DNA from: Leptospiraceae bacterium
GTDB taxonomy: Bacteria; Spirochaetota; Leptospiria; Leptospirales; Leptospiraceae
Direction: 5' to 3'
Assembly: GCA_016708435.1 (NCBI GenBank)
Contig: JADJFV010000033.1
Coordinates: 248,001-312,000, forward strand
DNA length: 64,000 bases
Shown here: piece by piece, positions 42,485 through 51,145 of the stretch
How the letters are laid out: each line of letters begins with the position of its first letter
How positions within the stretch are numbered: the stretch's first letter is position 1
Translations under genes and position numbers: made by a program
The notes under the pieces: generated by a model
Database searches by the model: none
What the model was told of the DNA's origin: nothing
The model's input: only the letters and a program-made list of their open reading frames with translations

Positions 42485-43510
42485 ATGCAATTTTTCAAAA
42501 ATTGTAATCAAATCCTAGTTCGACAAGCTTGGTTGGTGAGCTTTGTCGAACCACACCATGACAAAATTATTAATCAATATAAATCTGTCATCCTGAGCCT
42601 GTCGAAGGATTTTAGGACTGTAATTATTTTGACTGCGCTACTTATTCTATTAAATTGTAAAGAAGCGGAAAATCCTTATATACCTACACCGGATATTTTT
42701 ATTCGCAATTTCACAGAGAATGTTCCAAAGAAGACTGAAATAGAATTAGAGCTTCGGGAAATTTTAAATACAGAGAATAAATTCTGTGAGACTTCTTTTC
42801 AAAATAAGAAAGTAGAATTATATGGGGATAATGATAATATATTCGTCAGCGATAGAGAGCAATTTACCGCATTCACCTATTTGTCTGTTTATAAGCAAAA
42901 GATTAAAAATAAATCAGATATATTTGTTTTAAAATCTAGATGTTGTCCGATGGGTCCTTGTTATACTTCGCATTTCTTTCAAAAGCAAGATAGCGGAAAC
43001 TGGAAGTTATTCGACACTATTCCAGGCGAAGTAGTCGATTATAAAAAAACAAAAGACCATACCATTATTAAAATTGAAGACAATATCTTGACTACTCTGA
43101 CCTATGTTGGGTTTTGGAAAGAGAATCAATTTGAACCTTTGCTTGTTTATCGTCATATGAATATTGAAATTCCTAATGCATTTTCTCCATCTAAAAGAAT
43201 TTTCACTGAGAGCAAGCAGTTGAACTTACTTAAGAGACCAAAAGAATATCATATCGACAATCTTGCCTTTCGTTTGAATGTAGCAGCTAACACGCCTTAT
43301 TTTATTCTAAATGAATCACCAAATCATTACTTTATTTTTATCAAAGCTACATCAGAGCAAATGAACGATGTTCTAGAAAATTTCAAAGGCGATAGACAAG
43401 ATATCGCCGAACAAATTCAAGGAGTAGGGAAACACTTAAAGAATGCAAAAGATCTTGAAAAACTTTTAAATAAAACTTTCTACAACGTCGGTTGGATTGA
43501 AAAGTTTTAA
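42485..43510 (+). CDS. Lipoprotein with a repeat inserted in its signal peptide
   Basis: The frame starts at the ATG at 42485 (MQFFKN); a longer frame from 42443 overlaps the preceding gene. Residues 7-44 are encoded by a dispersed repeat (ILVRQAWLVSFVEPHHDK; KSVILSLSKDF). Directly after it comes RTVIILTALLILLNCKEAEN, the hydrophobic core and lipobox. Without the insert, MQFFKN-RTVIILTALLILLNC would be a normal lipoprotein signal peptide. As it stands, the signal sequence has an abnormally long n-region and export may be impaired. The mature part (about 290 residues) is unrecognised; RCCPMGPCYTSHFF may hold disulfides. Confidence 0.72.
   Translation: MQFFKNCNQILVRQAWLVSFVEPHHDKIINQYKSVILSLSKDFRTVIILTALLILLNCKEAENPYIPTPDIFIRNFTENVPKKTEIELELREILNTENKFCETSFQNKKVELYGDNDNIFVSDREQFTAFTYLSVYKQKIKNKSDIFVLKSRCCPMGPCYTSHFFQKQDSGNWKLFDTIPGEVVDYKKTKDHTIIKIEDNILTTLTYVGFWKENQFEPLLVYRHMNIEIPNAFSPSKRIFTESKQLNLLKRPKEYHIDNLAFRLNVAANTPYFILNESPNHYFIFIKATSEQMNDVLENFKGDRQDIAEQIQGVGKHLKNAKDLEKLLNKTFYNVGWIEKF
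42512..42614 (+). repeat. Dispersed 'GTCATCCTGAGCCTGTCGAAGG' type repeat inside a lipoprotein gene
   Basis: The segment contains the inverted repeat GTTCGACAAGCT...AGCTTTGTCGAAC (42519-42551) and then TCATCCTGAGCCTGTCGAAG. This repeat is frequent in many genomes and is the source of the spurious peptide VILSLSKD. A diverged copy with GGTGAACTCAGTCGAATC lies at 62046-62065. Confidence 0.82.
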
Positions 43511-44442
43511 CTACCTTTCTTCTTAGCGCGGTTAGCGGCAAACACTAGCCCCTGCGCATTGATTTGAATGTCTGGCTTGACTAATTCTAGGATAGAGGAA
43601 GGGATTTTTCGTTTTAAGAACTCTTCTTCGAAAAAGCTTCCTATTCCTTTTTCGCCTAATGCTTGTAAATCGCTATCTGATTGATTGGAAGCAACCAATT
43701 CATTAAAAACCTTTTCCATTCTATCAATTCCAAAAAGCATTTGCTCTGCACCTGACTTCATATCAGTCCATGAATCAAAATGAGTCAAATACGCTTTATC
43801 CGCTTTTGTGTTTATTATTTTCTCAATACTAAGTCTTGCTTCTTCTGCGTGGAAATCCGTCGGAGTAGTAGATGGAAATAAAAAAGGTGAAATTCCTTGG
43901 CGTAGCGAAGGATAACTAATCCCAAACGAATCTCCCGTGAATATGGAATTTGTTTTTGAATCGAAGATTACGAAGTGGTGGTTTGCGTGCCCACGGGTAT
44001 AGATAAACGTTAAATCTCTTCCGCCAAATCTTAATACTTCTCCGTCCTGCATGATTCTAACTCTCTCTGTCGGGACTTCTAGAATTTGTCCATACATCTT
44101 GAGGAAGTTTTCTTTTCCGTATACCATGCTTGCACTTTCTATGATACGCTTTGGGTTAATCACATGCGGTGCAGCTTTAGGATGAGCCAATACGGTAGCA
44201 TTTGGAAATTCTTGCACCAAACGAGAAGTAGCCCCTGCATGGTCTAAGTGAATATGGGTGATAATTAGATACTTTACTTTGTCTTTGGATATATTCTTTG
44301 CGGATAACGCATTTAATAAATAGGGAATTGCTGAATTTGTGTTGTTATCCACAAAGAGTGCCTCGTCTCCTTCTTGCATTAGATAGGCTGCTGCGAATTC
44401 ATTTGTATAATAATGACAGTCGATAGTTTGTATAGAGTTCAT
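43507..44442 (-). CDS. Metallo-beta-lactamase-fold hydrolase
   Basis: The 311-residue protein shows the MBL motif HxHxDH in LIITHIHLDHAGATSRLVQE, a further His in YTRGHANHHFVIFD, Asp in SIFTGDSFGISY and His in KAYLTHFDSWTD. These are the di-metal ligands of the glyoxalase II-like group. The substrate is unknown. A diverged, truncated copy of its first 45 codons and leader lies at 46299-46560. The ATG at 44442 has an AGAG-type site upstream. Confidence 0.92.
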   Translation of the reverse strand: MNSIQTIDCHYYTNEFAAAYLMQEGDEALFVDNNTNSAIPYLLNALSAKNISKDKVKYLIITHIHLDHAGATSRLVQEFPNATVLAHPKAAPHVINPKRIIESASMVYGKENFLKMYGQILEVPTERVRIMQDGEVLRFGGRDLTFIYTRGHANHHFVIFDSKTNSIFTGDSFGISYPSLRQGISPFLFPSTTPTDFHAEEARLSIEKIINTKADKAYLTHFDSWTDMKSGAEQMLFGIDRMEKVFNELVASNQSDSDLQALGEKGIGSFFEEEFLKRKIPSSILELVKPDIQINAQGLVFAANRAKKKGS

Positions 44443-44493
44443 AGTTTGATTGATTGAGCATTCCTGAATATTGTCAAGAGCATTTAAAGGCTA

Positions 44494-44526
44494 AGACCTA
44501 TTTTGCATTTAGGGCAATTCATTATT
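44494..44526. repeat. 33-bp copy of the 5' end of the zinc-ribbon gene
   Basis: Identical over 33 bp to 47668-47700, which encodes the first ten codons (MNCPKCKIGL, minus strand) of the gene at 46659. It sits directly upstream of the MBL leader and overlaps the stop of the chemoreceptor gene. It is a footprint of a duplication and deletion. Confidence 0.85.
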
Positions 44527-46039
44527 TTTCAGTCTTCAAATTAAAATAGCTCATTGCTTCTTTTAGTTGGCGGGCTTGTAAACTTAGTCCTTCTGCGGTA
44601 GCCGCTAGCTCTTCTGAACTTGCTGCATTGTTTTGGGTTACTTTATCCAAATCCCTCATTGACTTTCCAATCTGAGAAACCGTTTCTGCTTGATCTTGAT
44701 TGGAAACAGAAATTGTATTTACAAGACTAGAAGTTTTTTTAATTGCCGGTATCAATTCCGCGATAACTAAACCTGCTGCCTCGGCTACAGTTAAACTGTT
44801 GATTGTAAGTTTACTTATTTCATTGGCGGAGATATTGCTATTCTCGGCAAGCTTGCCAACTTCAGTTGCAACAACAGCAAATCCATTTCCACCACCTTGG
44901 CTCCCTGCTCTTGCTGCTTCAATGGACGCATTTAAGGAGAGTAGGCTAGTTTGCGTTGCTATCGAACGAATGATAGAAATTTTTTTAGAGATAGTTCTCA
45001 TCGCTTCTACTGCTTCTCTAACAGACTCTTCGCCCTTAGCCGCTTCTTTTGAAGAACGTTCAGCAATTGTATTTGTATCATTTGCATGTTTTGCAGTCTC
45101 TTTAATTTTATTAATTATTTGATTTAAAGAGGCTTCCATTTCCTCAACTGTTGCGGCTTGTTCAGTTGCTGTTTGACTCAGTGATTGAGCAGTTGAGTCT
45201 ACTTCCTTTGAGGCAATGAGGACTGTCTCTGTGTTTTCATTTACACGAGCCATCACATTATTAAGATGATTCATCGTTTGATTAAATGATTCTTTAATTT
45301 TTAAAAATCCTCCCGTATAATTGCCTTTTAGTCTTTGCGTCAAATCTCCTTTCTCCATTTTTTCTAAACAAAGAACAAGCTCTTCTGCTAAATTATTTAG
45401 TTCAATGCTAAGCAATTTTTGTTGAGTTATATCTAATGCAAATTTTATTACTTGAATAGGTTTATTATCTGAATCAAAAATAGGATTGTAAGTTGCTTGG
45501 ATCCAAACTTCTTTTTTATTTTTACCAACTCTTTTAAATTCAGCTTTATGAAATTTTCCAGATTGTAAGATTGCCCAAAAATCTTTATACTCTTTTGATT
45601 CCATAAATTCTTTTTCAACAAACATACTATGGTGTTTACCAATGATTTCTTCTAATGGATAACCCATAGTGGAAAGAAAATTATCATTTGCATCCAAGAT
45701 GATTCCGTCCATATTAAAAGCAATAATTGCCTGTGAGCGGTTTAGAGCCGTTAACTTCGAATTTATAAGCGCATAATCTCTAAAAATCTCATTCAAGTTT
45801 TTAAATTCGGTTTCTTTTTGAATTATAAAAATAGAACGAAAAAATTTGGATAGAATAATTATATTCACTAAAAATAAAACCATTTTTAGCCATAATGGCA
45901 AACTATTACTAAAATGATTGTCTACTGATAGGTAGCCGAAAAAAAGAAATATTAATATGGATACTGATACTTGATTTTTATCTGACAGTATTTTTTCTAT
46001 CGCCCTTCGGTCAGGCTTTGTTAATTCTATCGCATTCAT
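44522..46039 (-). CDS. Methyl-accepting chemotaxis protein with PAS domain
   Basis: The 505-residue protein has two N-terminal membrane helices (SVSILIFLFFGYLSVDNHF; WLKMVLFLVNIIILSKFF), a PAS domain at about 95-210 (AIIAFNMDGIILDANDNFLS; SGKFHKAEFKRVGKNKKEVW) and a HAMP-like linker. The MCP signalling domain follows with the hairpin tip IATQTSLLSLNASIEAARAG and GFAVVATEVGKLAENS. It signals to CheA/CheW. The short periplasmic loop and cytoplasmic PAS suggest energy or redox sensing, as in Aer. It sits between two partial copies of the MBL locus. Confidence 0.93.
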   Translation of the reverse strand: MNAIELTKPDRRAIEKILSDKNQVSVSILIFLFFGYLSVDNHFSNSLPLWLKMVLFLVNIIILSKFFRSIFIIQKETEFKNLNEIFRDYALINSKLTALNRSQAIIAFNMDGIILDANDNFLSTMGYPLEEIIGKHHSMFVEKEFMESKEYKDFWAILQSGKFHKAEFKRVGKNKKEVWIQATYNPIFDSDNKPIQVIKFALDITQQKLLSIELNNLAEELVLCLEKMEKGDLTQRLKGNYTGGFLKIKESFNQTMNHLNNVMARVNENTETVLIASKEVDSTAQSLSQTATEQAATVEEMEASLNQIINKIKETAKHANDTNTIAERSSKEAAKGEESVREAVEAMRTISKKISIIRSIATQTSLLSLNASIEAARAGSQGGGNGFAVVATEVGKLAENSNISANEISKLTINSLTVAEAAGLVIAELIPAIKKTSSLVNTISVSNQDQAETVSQIGKSMRDLDKVTQNNAASSEELAATAEGLSLQARQLKEAMSYFNLKTEK

Positions 46040-46298
46040 CTTAATTGTTCCCTTCGAAATTGTAAGTAGTACTCTCTCATATAAATTCTAAACCTGTCAA
46101 ATCAAATATAGGAGAATCAGGAAAATATCTAAGGGTTCTCTGGTAGGGGGATAATAGGCTGTAATCTATAGAGTATTGCATTGAACAGGTAAAATTTACA
46201 GTCTTCACTTCTTTTTATAACAGACTTAGTATTAAGTCAAAGATGCGGCTAATTATAAGTTACCTGATTCGATTATTTTAAAATAATGAATTTTTATA

Positions 46299-46517
46299 TC
46301 AATTAGAATAGGTCCCGGGCAATGGAGTCCTTTGAGAGAACTCGGTATTACCTTTCTTGCACATGGAAATTTGAGTCCATTTTAATTTTTGTAAATAGGG
46401 AATTGCCGAATTTGTGTTGTTATCCACAAAGAGTCCCTCTTCTCCTTCTCGCATTAGATAGGCTGCTGCAAATTCGTTTGTATAATAATGACAGTCAATA
46501 GTTTGTATAGAGTTCAT
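46299..46517 (-). pseudogene. Truncated duplicate of the MBL-fold gene
   Basis: Residues 1-42 (MNSIQTIDCHYYTNEFAAAY; EGLFVDNNTNSAIPYLQ) match the start of the MBL protein at 44442 with a few changes, then the frame continues into unrelated sequence. DNA similarity extends through the leader to about 46560 (roughly 90 % over 165 bp). The metal-binding motif is absent, so no activity is expected. Confidence 0.85.
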
Positions 46518-46658
46518 ACTTTGATTGATTGAGCATTCGTGAATATTGTCAAGAGCATTTCAGAGATGATGCTTAGAAAATTATTTTTAAAAAATTGAGC
46601 GACTTAGAAATCATGCGATAGCTTGCAGCAAGTCTTTCGTCTAAAACAGCCATTATCC

Positions 46659-47696
46659 TCACTTACAATGAGATTGCATTAAGGGAGCTGTATATATACA
46701 GGCAAATCCTAAATATCCAAAGCCATAAAATAATCCCCAGAGGCTCGACCAATTTCTTAGTTTTGCATTTTCGGGATTTTTGGGATCATAATAAACGTTA
46801 ACTTCTCCCGAGATGCGAACTGAATAAGAGATTGCTATCGGATCGGTAAATTGATGTAACATTCCTTCTTCATCATAGTATTGGATAATTGCTTTATACA
46901 TAGAATCGCTGGGCTTACTAATAGAATTTGTAACAATATAATCAATCACTCTTCCTTTCGCTAAACAACCATTTAACACAAAGCTGGCATTTTTCATATA
47001 GGAGTAAGCGGCTAATGGAGATAAAACGAAACCGAGTAGATAAAACCACCAATACAAACAGGGATTTTTTACAATTGCATTTTTGGTATCTGCAAATAGG
47101 ATTATGAATAGTATTGAAACAAAGTAAATGAATAAAGGCTTAATAATTTCCCATAAAACAGACTGAAAGAATGGAGCCGGAATTTTTACGTTGTTTACGG
47201 TTTGCTTATCTTCAGGTGAAGATTGATTCTTTGTAATAGGTTCTTCTATTGTTGTTGGTAAAGGCTGCTCAATAGTATCCTCTTTCTTTATATGGATGAT
47301 AAATTTTGTATTATCTTTCGGTGACACATAATTGGAATTAGCCTTTTTCGTAAGAGTTGTTTTCTTTTCCCATTTCTTTAAGAGTCCCTGAATTAAACCG
47401 AATTCTCCTTTATCCAGCCAGAGCCCTTCGCAACTAGGACATTTTTCTAGAATGATTCTTGCTTCAGGATGATATACAAATCGATCCATTTTTTTATTCT
47501 CGCATCTAGGACAGTTTAGGCTTGTTGATTTTAATTCAGATTTTATGATTTGTTCTGGCAAATCACTGTTAACTCCTAGAATCTTAGAAAGTTCGCAACT
47601 ATCCAACCAAACACCAGCGCATCTAGAACAAAAATCTGTTTGTAGACCGGCTATCGTTTCTGATCTCAGACCTATTTTGCATTTAGGGCAATTCAT
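46659..47696 (-). CDS. Zinc-ribbon membrane protein with DUF3592-like domain
   Basis: The 345-residue protein has two TFIIB-type zinc ribbons: CPKCKIGL...CSRCAGVWLDSCEL (about 3-38) and CPRCENKK...CPSCEGLWLDKGEF (about 62-100). A charged linker follows, then four hydrophobic helices (ILFIILFA; WWFYLLGFVLSPLAAYSYM; GLFYGFGYLGFACIYTA). Between the helices lies a DUF3592-like strand domain ending VNVYYDPKNPENAKL. It is probably an inner-membrane protein of unknown role. Its first 33 bp are copied at 44494-44526. Confidence 0.85.
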   Translation of the reverse strand: MNCPKCKIGLRSETIAGLQTDFCSRCAGVWLDSCELSKILGVNSDLPEQIIKSELKSTSLNCPRCENKKMDRFVYHPEARIILEKCPSCEGLWLDKGEFGLIQGLLKKWEKKTTLTKKANSNYVSPKDNTKFIIHIKKEDTIEQPLPTTIEEPITKNQSSPEDKQTVNNVKIPAPFFQSVLWEIIKPLFIYFVSILFIILFADTKNAIVKNPCLYWWFYLLGFVLSPLAAYSYMKNASFVLNGCLAKGRVIDYIVTNSISKPSDSMYKAIIQYYDEEGMLHQFTDPIAISYSVRISGEVNVYYDPKNPENAKLRNWSSLWGLFYGFGYLGFACIYTAPLMQSHCK

Positions 47697-47794
47697 TATT
47701 GTTCCTCGCCAGTGGAGTTCATTTGAGAGAACTCGATGCTAAATGACAGCTACACACTGTCAAATATATTTAAACATTTTGAAGCGGCTAATAG

Positions 47795-48235
47795 TTATAT
47801 ACTTTCCATTCCTATGTCTTGAACTAGTTTGTTTACTTTTTCAGGACTGAGTGGTTTTACTAGATAATCTTTAACAAAGGGAAATCGCATAGCCTTTTCT
47901 TTATCATTTTCTTCCTCAGAGCTTGTGAACATAATGATAGTGGGACTCGGATAAATCTTTTGAGTAGTCAATAAGTTTTGATAGGCTTCTAAGAATTCAA
48001 ATCCATTCATAGCAGGCATATTTATATCTAATAAAATCAAACTGGGTGGAAATTGATTCGGATATATTTTACAGGACTCTTCATAATTCTTGAATAGTTG
48101 TAATGCTTCTTTTCCATTCACGGCATTATAAATATGACTAAAACACTTTGTGCTTTCTAGTATTCTTTTAGCGATAAAGAATTCTATTTCTTCATCATCT
48201 ACAATTAAAATGGATTTTAAATTTTGTGGGTTCAT
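47795..48235 (-). CDS. Single-domain response regulator (Rcp1-like)
   Basis: The 146-residue protein is a receiver domain: LIVDDEEIEFFIAKRILEST with the acidic pair, phospho-acceptor Asp in ILLDINMPAMNGFEF, Thr/Ser in IMFTSSEEE and Lys in YLVKPLSPEKV. There is no output domain. The insert between strands 2 and 3 (NYEESCKIYPNQFPPS) is typical of Rcp1-type regulators that partner with PAS or phytochrome kinases. It overlaps the upstream kinase fragment by 4 bp, so the two form one signalling pair. Confidence 0.92.
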   Translation of the reverse strand: MNPQNLKSILIVDDEEIEFFIAKRILESTKCFSHIYNAVNGKEALQLFKNYEESCKIYPNQFPPSLILLDINMPAMNGFEFLEAYQNLLTTQKIYPSPTIIMFTSSEEENDKEKAMRFPFVKDYLVKPLSPEKVNKLVQDIGMESI

Positions 48236-48588
48236 ATACTTAAATTTGGAATTATAATTTGAAATACAGTATCTTCGCGAGAGGAGAGGACTTTAATAGA
48301 TCCTCCTATTTTTTCAACATGTTTCTTTACTAGATAAAGACCCAAGCCATTACCAAGAAGTTGTTGGGAATGGGCTCTGAAAAACATTTGAAATATTCTT
48401 TCCTGGTATTCGGCATCAAATCCAACTCCGTTGTCGCTTACTGTTATTACTAGATTATTTCGTATATCGTATTTAGTAGTTATCTTTATCCAACGTTTTT
48501 CTTTTTTTGAATCATAGAATTTAACTGAATTAGATATTAAGTTGAAAAGAATTTCTTTGAAACGAAAAAGGAATGTTGTTACTGTCAT
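48232..48588 (-). CDS. Histidine kinase C-terminal part (HATPase), separated by a frameshift
   Basis: The 118 residues carry HATPase_c motifs: FKEILFNLISNSVKFYDSKK, VSDNGVGFDAEYQERIFQMF and GNGLGLYLVKKHVEKIGGSI. The frame stays open upstream to about 48711 (DYQDQNPQILDISKILEDIK; QSLLTNHIEFITELEAM) and joins the N-terminal piece at an A5 run. ATG at 48588 is therefore an internal Met rather than a true start. Removing one A, or adding two, at 48712-48716 gives a continuous kinase from 49309 to 48232. Confidence 0.8.
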   Translation of the reverse strand: MTVTTFLFRFKEILFNLISNSVKFYDSKKEKRWIKITTKYDIRNNLVITVSDNGVGFDAEYQERIFQMFFRAHSQQLLGNGLGLYLVKKHVEKIGGSIKVLSSREDTVFQIIIPNLSI

Positions 48589-48667
48589 TGCCTCTAATTC
48601 GGTAATAAATTCAATATGATTTGTGAGTAGGCTTTGTGAATGATTTTCTTTTATATCTTCTAGAATC

Positions 48668-49309
48668 TTAGATATATCTAGAATCTGAGGATTTTGATCT
48701 TGATAGTCTGCTTTTTGCCAATTCTAAAATGCTTTGAATCAATGTTTCTAGTTTTTGTATGGGACTTGCAATTTTCTCATGGCATTGACTGAGAGTAATC
48801 CAATCTTCTTCTTTAATACTGAGAGAGGATAATTCTAATAATCCTCTGACTGTTTTGATTGGTGCAATTAGATCATGAGACAATCTATAATTAAATTCTA
48901 AGAGTTCTTGGTTGGCTTTTTCTAAAAGTCGTTTGGACTCAACCATTTCACTAATGTCTATACAAGAGCCGGCGTAACCTGCAAACTTTTCTTCCCCATC
49001 AAACCAAGGGTTCCCTGTATCTAGAATCCAACGGTATTCCCCATCGCGTCGTTTGAGGCGATATTGCATACGGAATGGCTCTCTCTTTTCAAAGGCAGTT
49101 AAATAAATATCTAAACACATCTTCATATCATCAGGATGCACACCCTCTGCCCAACCATTTCCATATTCCTGCTCAAGAGTTCTGCCTGTAAAATTGAGCC
49201 ATGGCTTGTTAAAGAAATAACACAGTTTATCAGTTCCAGCAATCCAGATCATAACTGGTGCATTGTCAGCCATGATTTGGAATTTGTCATCTTGGTTAGC
49301 AGGCTTCAT
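48668..49309 (-). CDS. PAS histidine kinase N-terminal part (PAS-HisKA), frameshifted
   Basis: Residues 8-125 form a PAS/PAC domain (MADNAPVMIWIAGTDKLCYF; MQYRLKRRDGEYRWILDTGN; GYAGSCIDISEMVESKRLLE). The HisKA helix has FNYRLSHDLIAPIKTVRGLL with the phospho-acceptor His at about 146. The ORF ends in SRLSRSKSSDSRYI, which is not kinase-like; the proper continuation is in the other frame (see the C-terminal part). The frameshift lies in a run of five A/T at 48712-48716. The intact protein would be a 359-residue soluble kinase cognate to the adjacent response regulator. Confidence 0.82.
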   Translation of the reverse strand: MKPANQDDKFQIMADNAPVMIWIAGTDKLCYFFNKPWLNFTGRTLEQEYGNGWAEGVHPDDMKMCLDIYLTAFEKREPFRMQYRLKRRDGEYRWILDTGNPWFDGEEKFAGYAGSCIDISEMVESKRLLEKANQELLEFNYRLSHDLIAPIKTVRGLLELSSLSIKEEDWITLSQCHEKIASPIQKLETLIQSILELAKSRLSRSKSSDSRYI

Positions 49310-49677
49310 TTTTTTCTCTCATACTTATCGTATACTTTTTAATTTCTTAGTCAAGTGTATAAATTTCTCTTAGACTTTTTTAAATCTTATTCTCTTTTCT
49401 CAAAAAGATATAAATAAGACTGAGTGCTGAAAATAAGCGCACTGAAAAAGGAATAAACGGAGATTTGCCTGTCTTTTATGCATTAATTAATTAGAAATAC
49501 AGAATTTCTAAGTTAACCGCAACATATACTGCAAGGAGGGGATAAGCCTGGTTAAACAAAGGGAGGATATTATTGATTATCCAAAGAAAGATTGAGCAAA
49601 CTCGGATTTCGTTCGGGATAAACGATTCTTATTTTAAGAAAAGTGTAGACTCAAGTGTAGAATCAGGAAAAATCCTT
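49310..49677. other. 368-bp intergenic region without a supported gene
   Basis: AT-rich sequence between the kinase promoter and the end of the CoA-transferase gene. No hairpin with a T run, tRNA or coding frame of merit was seen. Confidence 0.5.
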
Positions 49678-50136
49678 TTACCGATTGCTCTTTTTCCAGA
49701 TTTTCAAAGACTCAGCTTCTCGAATTAGATTGTCCTGGAATAAAGGATTGGCGATGGAAATGATTGCTTCTGCTCTTTGCCATGTGCTCTTTCCTTTTAG
49801 ATTTACTTTTCCGTATTCTGTAACAACCCAGTGAACTACAGTTCTTGAATCGGTTGTGATGCTACCTCGCTCTAAGGTAGGTACGATTCTAGATTTAACT
49901 TCGCCTGTTTTGCCATAAGTAGATGCTAAACATACAAAGCTTTTTCCGCCTTTGGATTTATATGCACCCATTACGAAATCCAATTGCCCGCCGGTGCCGC
50001 TGATTTGTTTGGAGCCAGAAGACTCAGAGTTTACTTGACCAAATAAATCAATTTCCACTGCATTGTTGATGGATACAAAATTATCTAATTGTCCGACTAC
50101 AGAAGGATCGTTTGTATATTCTACAGTAGTGCTCAT
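49678..50136 (-). CDS. CoA-transferase/acetyl-CoA hydrolase, C-terminal part (frameshifted)
   Basis: The 152-residue frame holds the C-terminal half of the AcH/4-hydroxybutyrate CoA-transferase fold: VVGQLDNFVSINNAVEIDLF, GQVNSES, SGTGGQLDFVMGAYKSKGGK and VVTEYGKVNLKGKSTWQRAE. The frame is open upstream through EVMSTT back to GSKKSIDRGRQTFAFGAGTD, so the first ATG (50136) is an internal Met. It must be joined to the piece at 50136-51011. Confidence 0.85.
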   Translation of the reverse strand: MSTTVEYTNDPSVVGQLDNFVSINNAVEIDLFGQVNSESSGSKQISGTGGQLDFVMGAYKSKGGKSFVCLASTYGKTGEVKSRIVPTLERGSITTDSRTVVHWVVTEYGKVNLKGKSTWQRAEAIISIANPLFQDNLIREAESLKIWKKSNR

Positions 50137-51011
50137 TACTTCTGGATTGTTGTGAATGAATTTGTATAGTTTGTCAGTTCCTGCTCCAAAGGCAAATGTC
50201 TGTCTGCCTCTATCAATCGATTTTTTAGAACCATTGATTTTCCTTTGAGAGACATTTCCACAAATGCATCTACATACATTTCTGTATGAACTCCTAAATC
50301 TTTTAAATCAGAATCAGCAATCATAACGCCTACAGCGTTTGGCATTCCACCAATTCCCAATTGTAAACAGGCTCCATTTGGAATTTCTTCTACAATTAAT
50401 TTCGCTACTTTTCTATCTACATCAGACGGTATAGCCGAAGGCAATTGGGCAAGCACTGGATTTGAGCCTTCAATGATATGAGATACTTTAGAAATATGCA
50501 CAGCAGTTTCTATTCCTCCCATACACTGAGGCATATTGGTATTTACCTCAACAATTACAAACTTGGATCTTTCAATAACTGCCATTTGGTGGGAAGCTTG
50601 AGGACCAAAATTAAAATATCCATGTTCATCCATCGGTGCAACTTGAAAGGCAGCAACTTGAATTGGGTCTACATTTTCTCGATATAGCCGAGGGATTTCC
50701 GCATAACGCATCGGAATATAGTATCCGCAACCCATGTCGGTGATCTTTCTACAATTTCCAGAAAAATGCCAAGAGTTCCAAGTGAAATGCTCTTTGGGAT
50801 TGGGAATTTTAAATATCTCAGGCATCCATAAACTTACACCGCCTCTAACGTTTACATCTTTGAGTTCTTGGTATCTTTTTGCTAATGCTCTATCAAATTC
50901 ATAGCTTTGACCAACACACCATCCATAATCAATCCAATCTCCCGATTGAACTAATTTAGCAGCGTCTTCGCTTGTAAACTTTTTACGATTGTATTCTTCT
51001 GTGTATGACAT
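50136..51011 (-). CDS. CoA-transferase/acetyl-CoA hydrolase, N-terminal part (frameshifted)
   Basis: Residues 1-258 match the family: AAKLVQSGDWIDYGWCVGQS, FNFGPQASHQMAVIERSKFV, VIVEVNTNMPQCMGGIETAV and LQLGIGGMPNAVGVMIADSD. After VEMSLKGK the ORF runs into an out-of-frame tail. One extra A in the AAAA run (T4 at 50238-50241) would give KINGSKKSIDRGRQTFAFG and join the C-terminal part, with the catalytic Glu region in between. The enzyme would transfer CoA between acetyl-CoA and a short acid such as butyrate or 4-hydroxybutyrate. Confidence 0.86.
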   Translation of the reverse strand: MSYTEEYNRKKFTSEDAAKLVQSGDWIDYGWCVGQSYEFDRALAKRYQELKDVNVRGGVSLWMPEIFKIPNPKEHFTWNSWHFSGNCRKITDMGCGYYIPMRYAEIPRLYRENVDPIQVAAFQVAPMDEHGYFNFGPQASHQMAVIERSKFVIVEVNTNMPQCMGGIETAVHISKVSHIIEGSNPVLAQLPSAIPSDVDRKVAKLIVEEIPNGACLQLGIGGMPNAVGVMIADSDLKDLGVHTEMYVDAFVEMSLKGKSMVLKNRLIEADRHLPLEQELTNYTNSFTTIQK

Positions 51012-51145
51012 ACATTAGCTCCTCTTTCTTTCTCCTGATTGTGAAGGGAGACTTTCTGGGTTCATTGTATCAGAATAGGGATTACAAATCAAAATGAAAT
51101 TTTTTTATTATTTATTTTTTATCCATTTATATAAATTGTCATCGT

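Noticed and set aside
44700..45122. 140-codon frame antisense to the chemoreceptor
   Set aside because: It mirrors the Ala/Ser-rich MCP coiled coil, a known source of long antisense frames.
46268..46295. Palindrome ATTATTTTAAAATAAT as an operator or terminator
   Set aside because: It is pure A/T, expected by chance in such DNA, and has no gene-related position.
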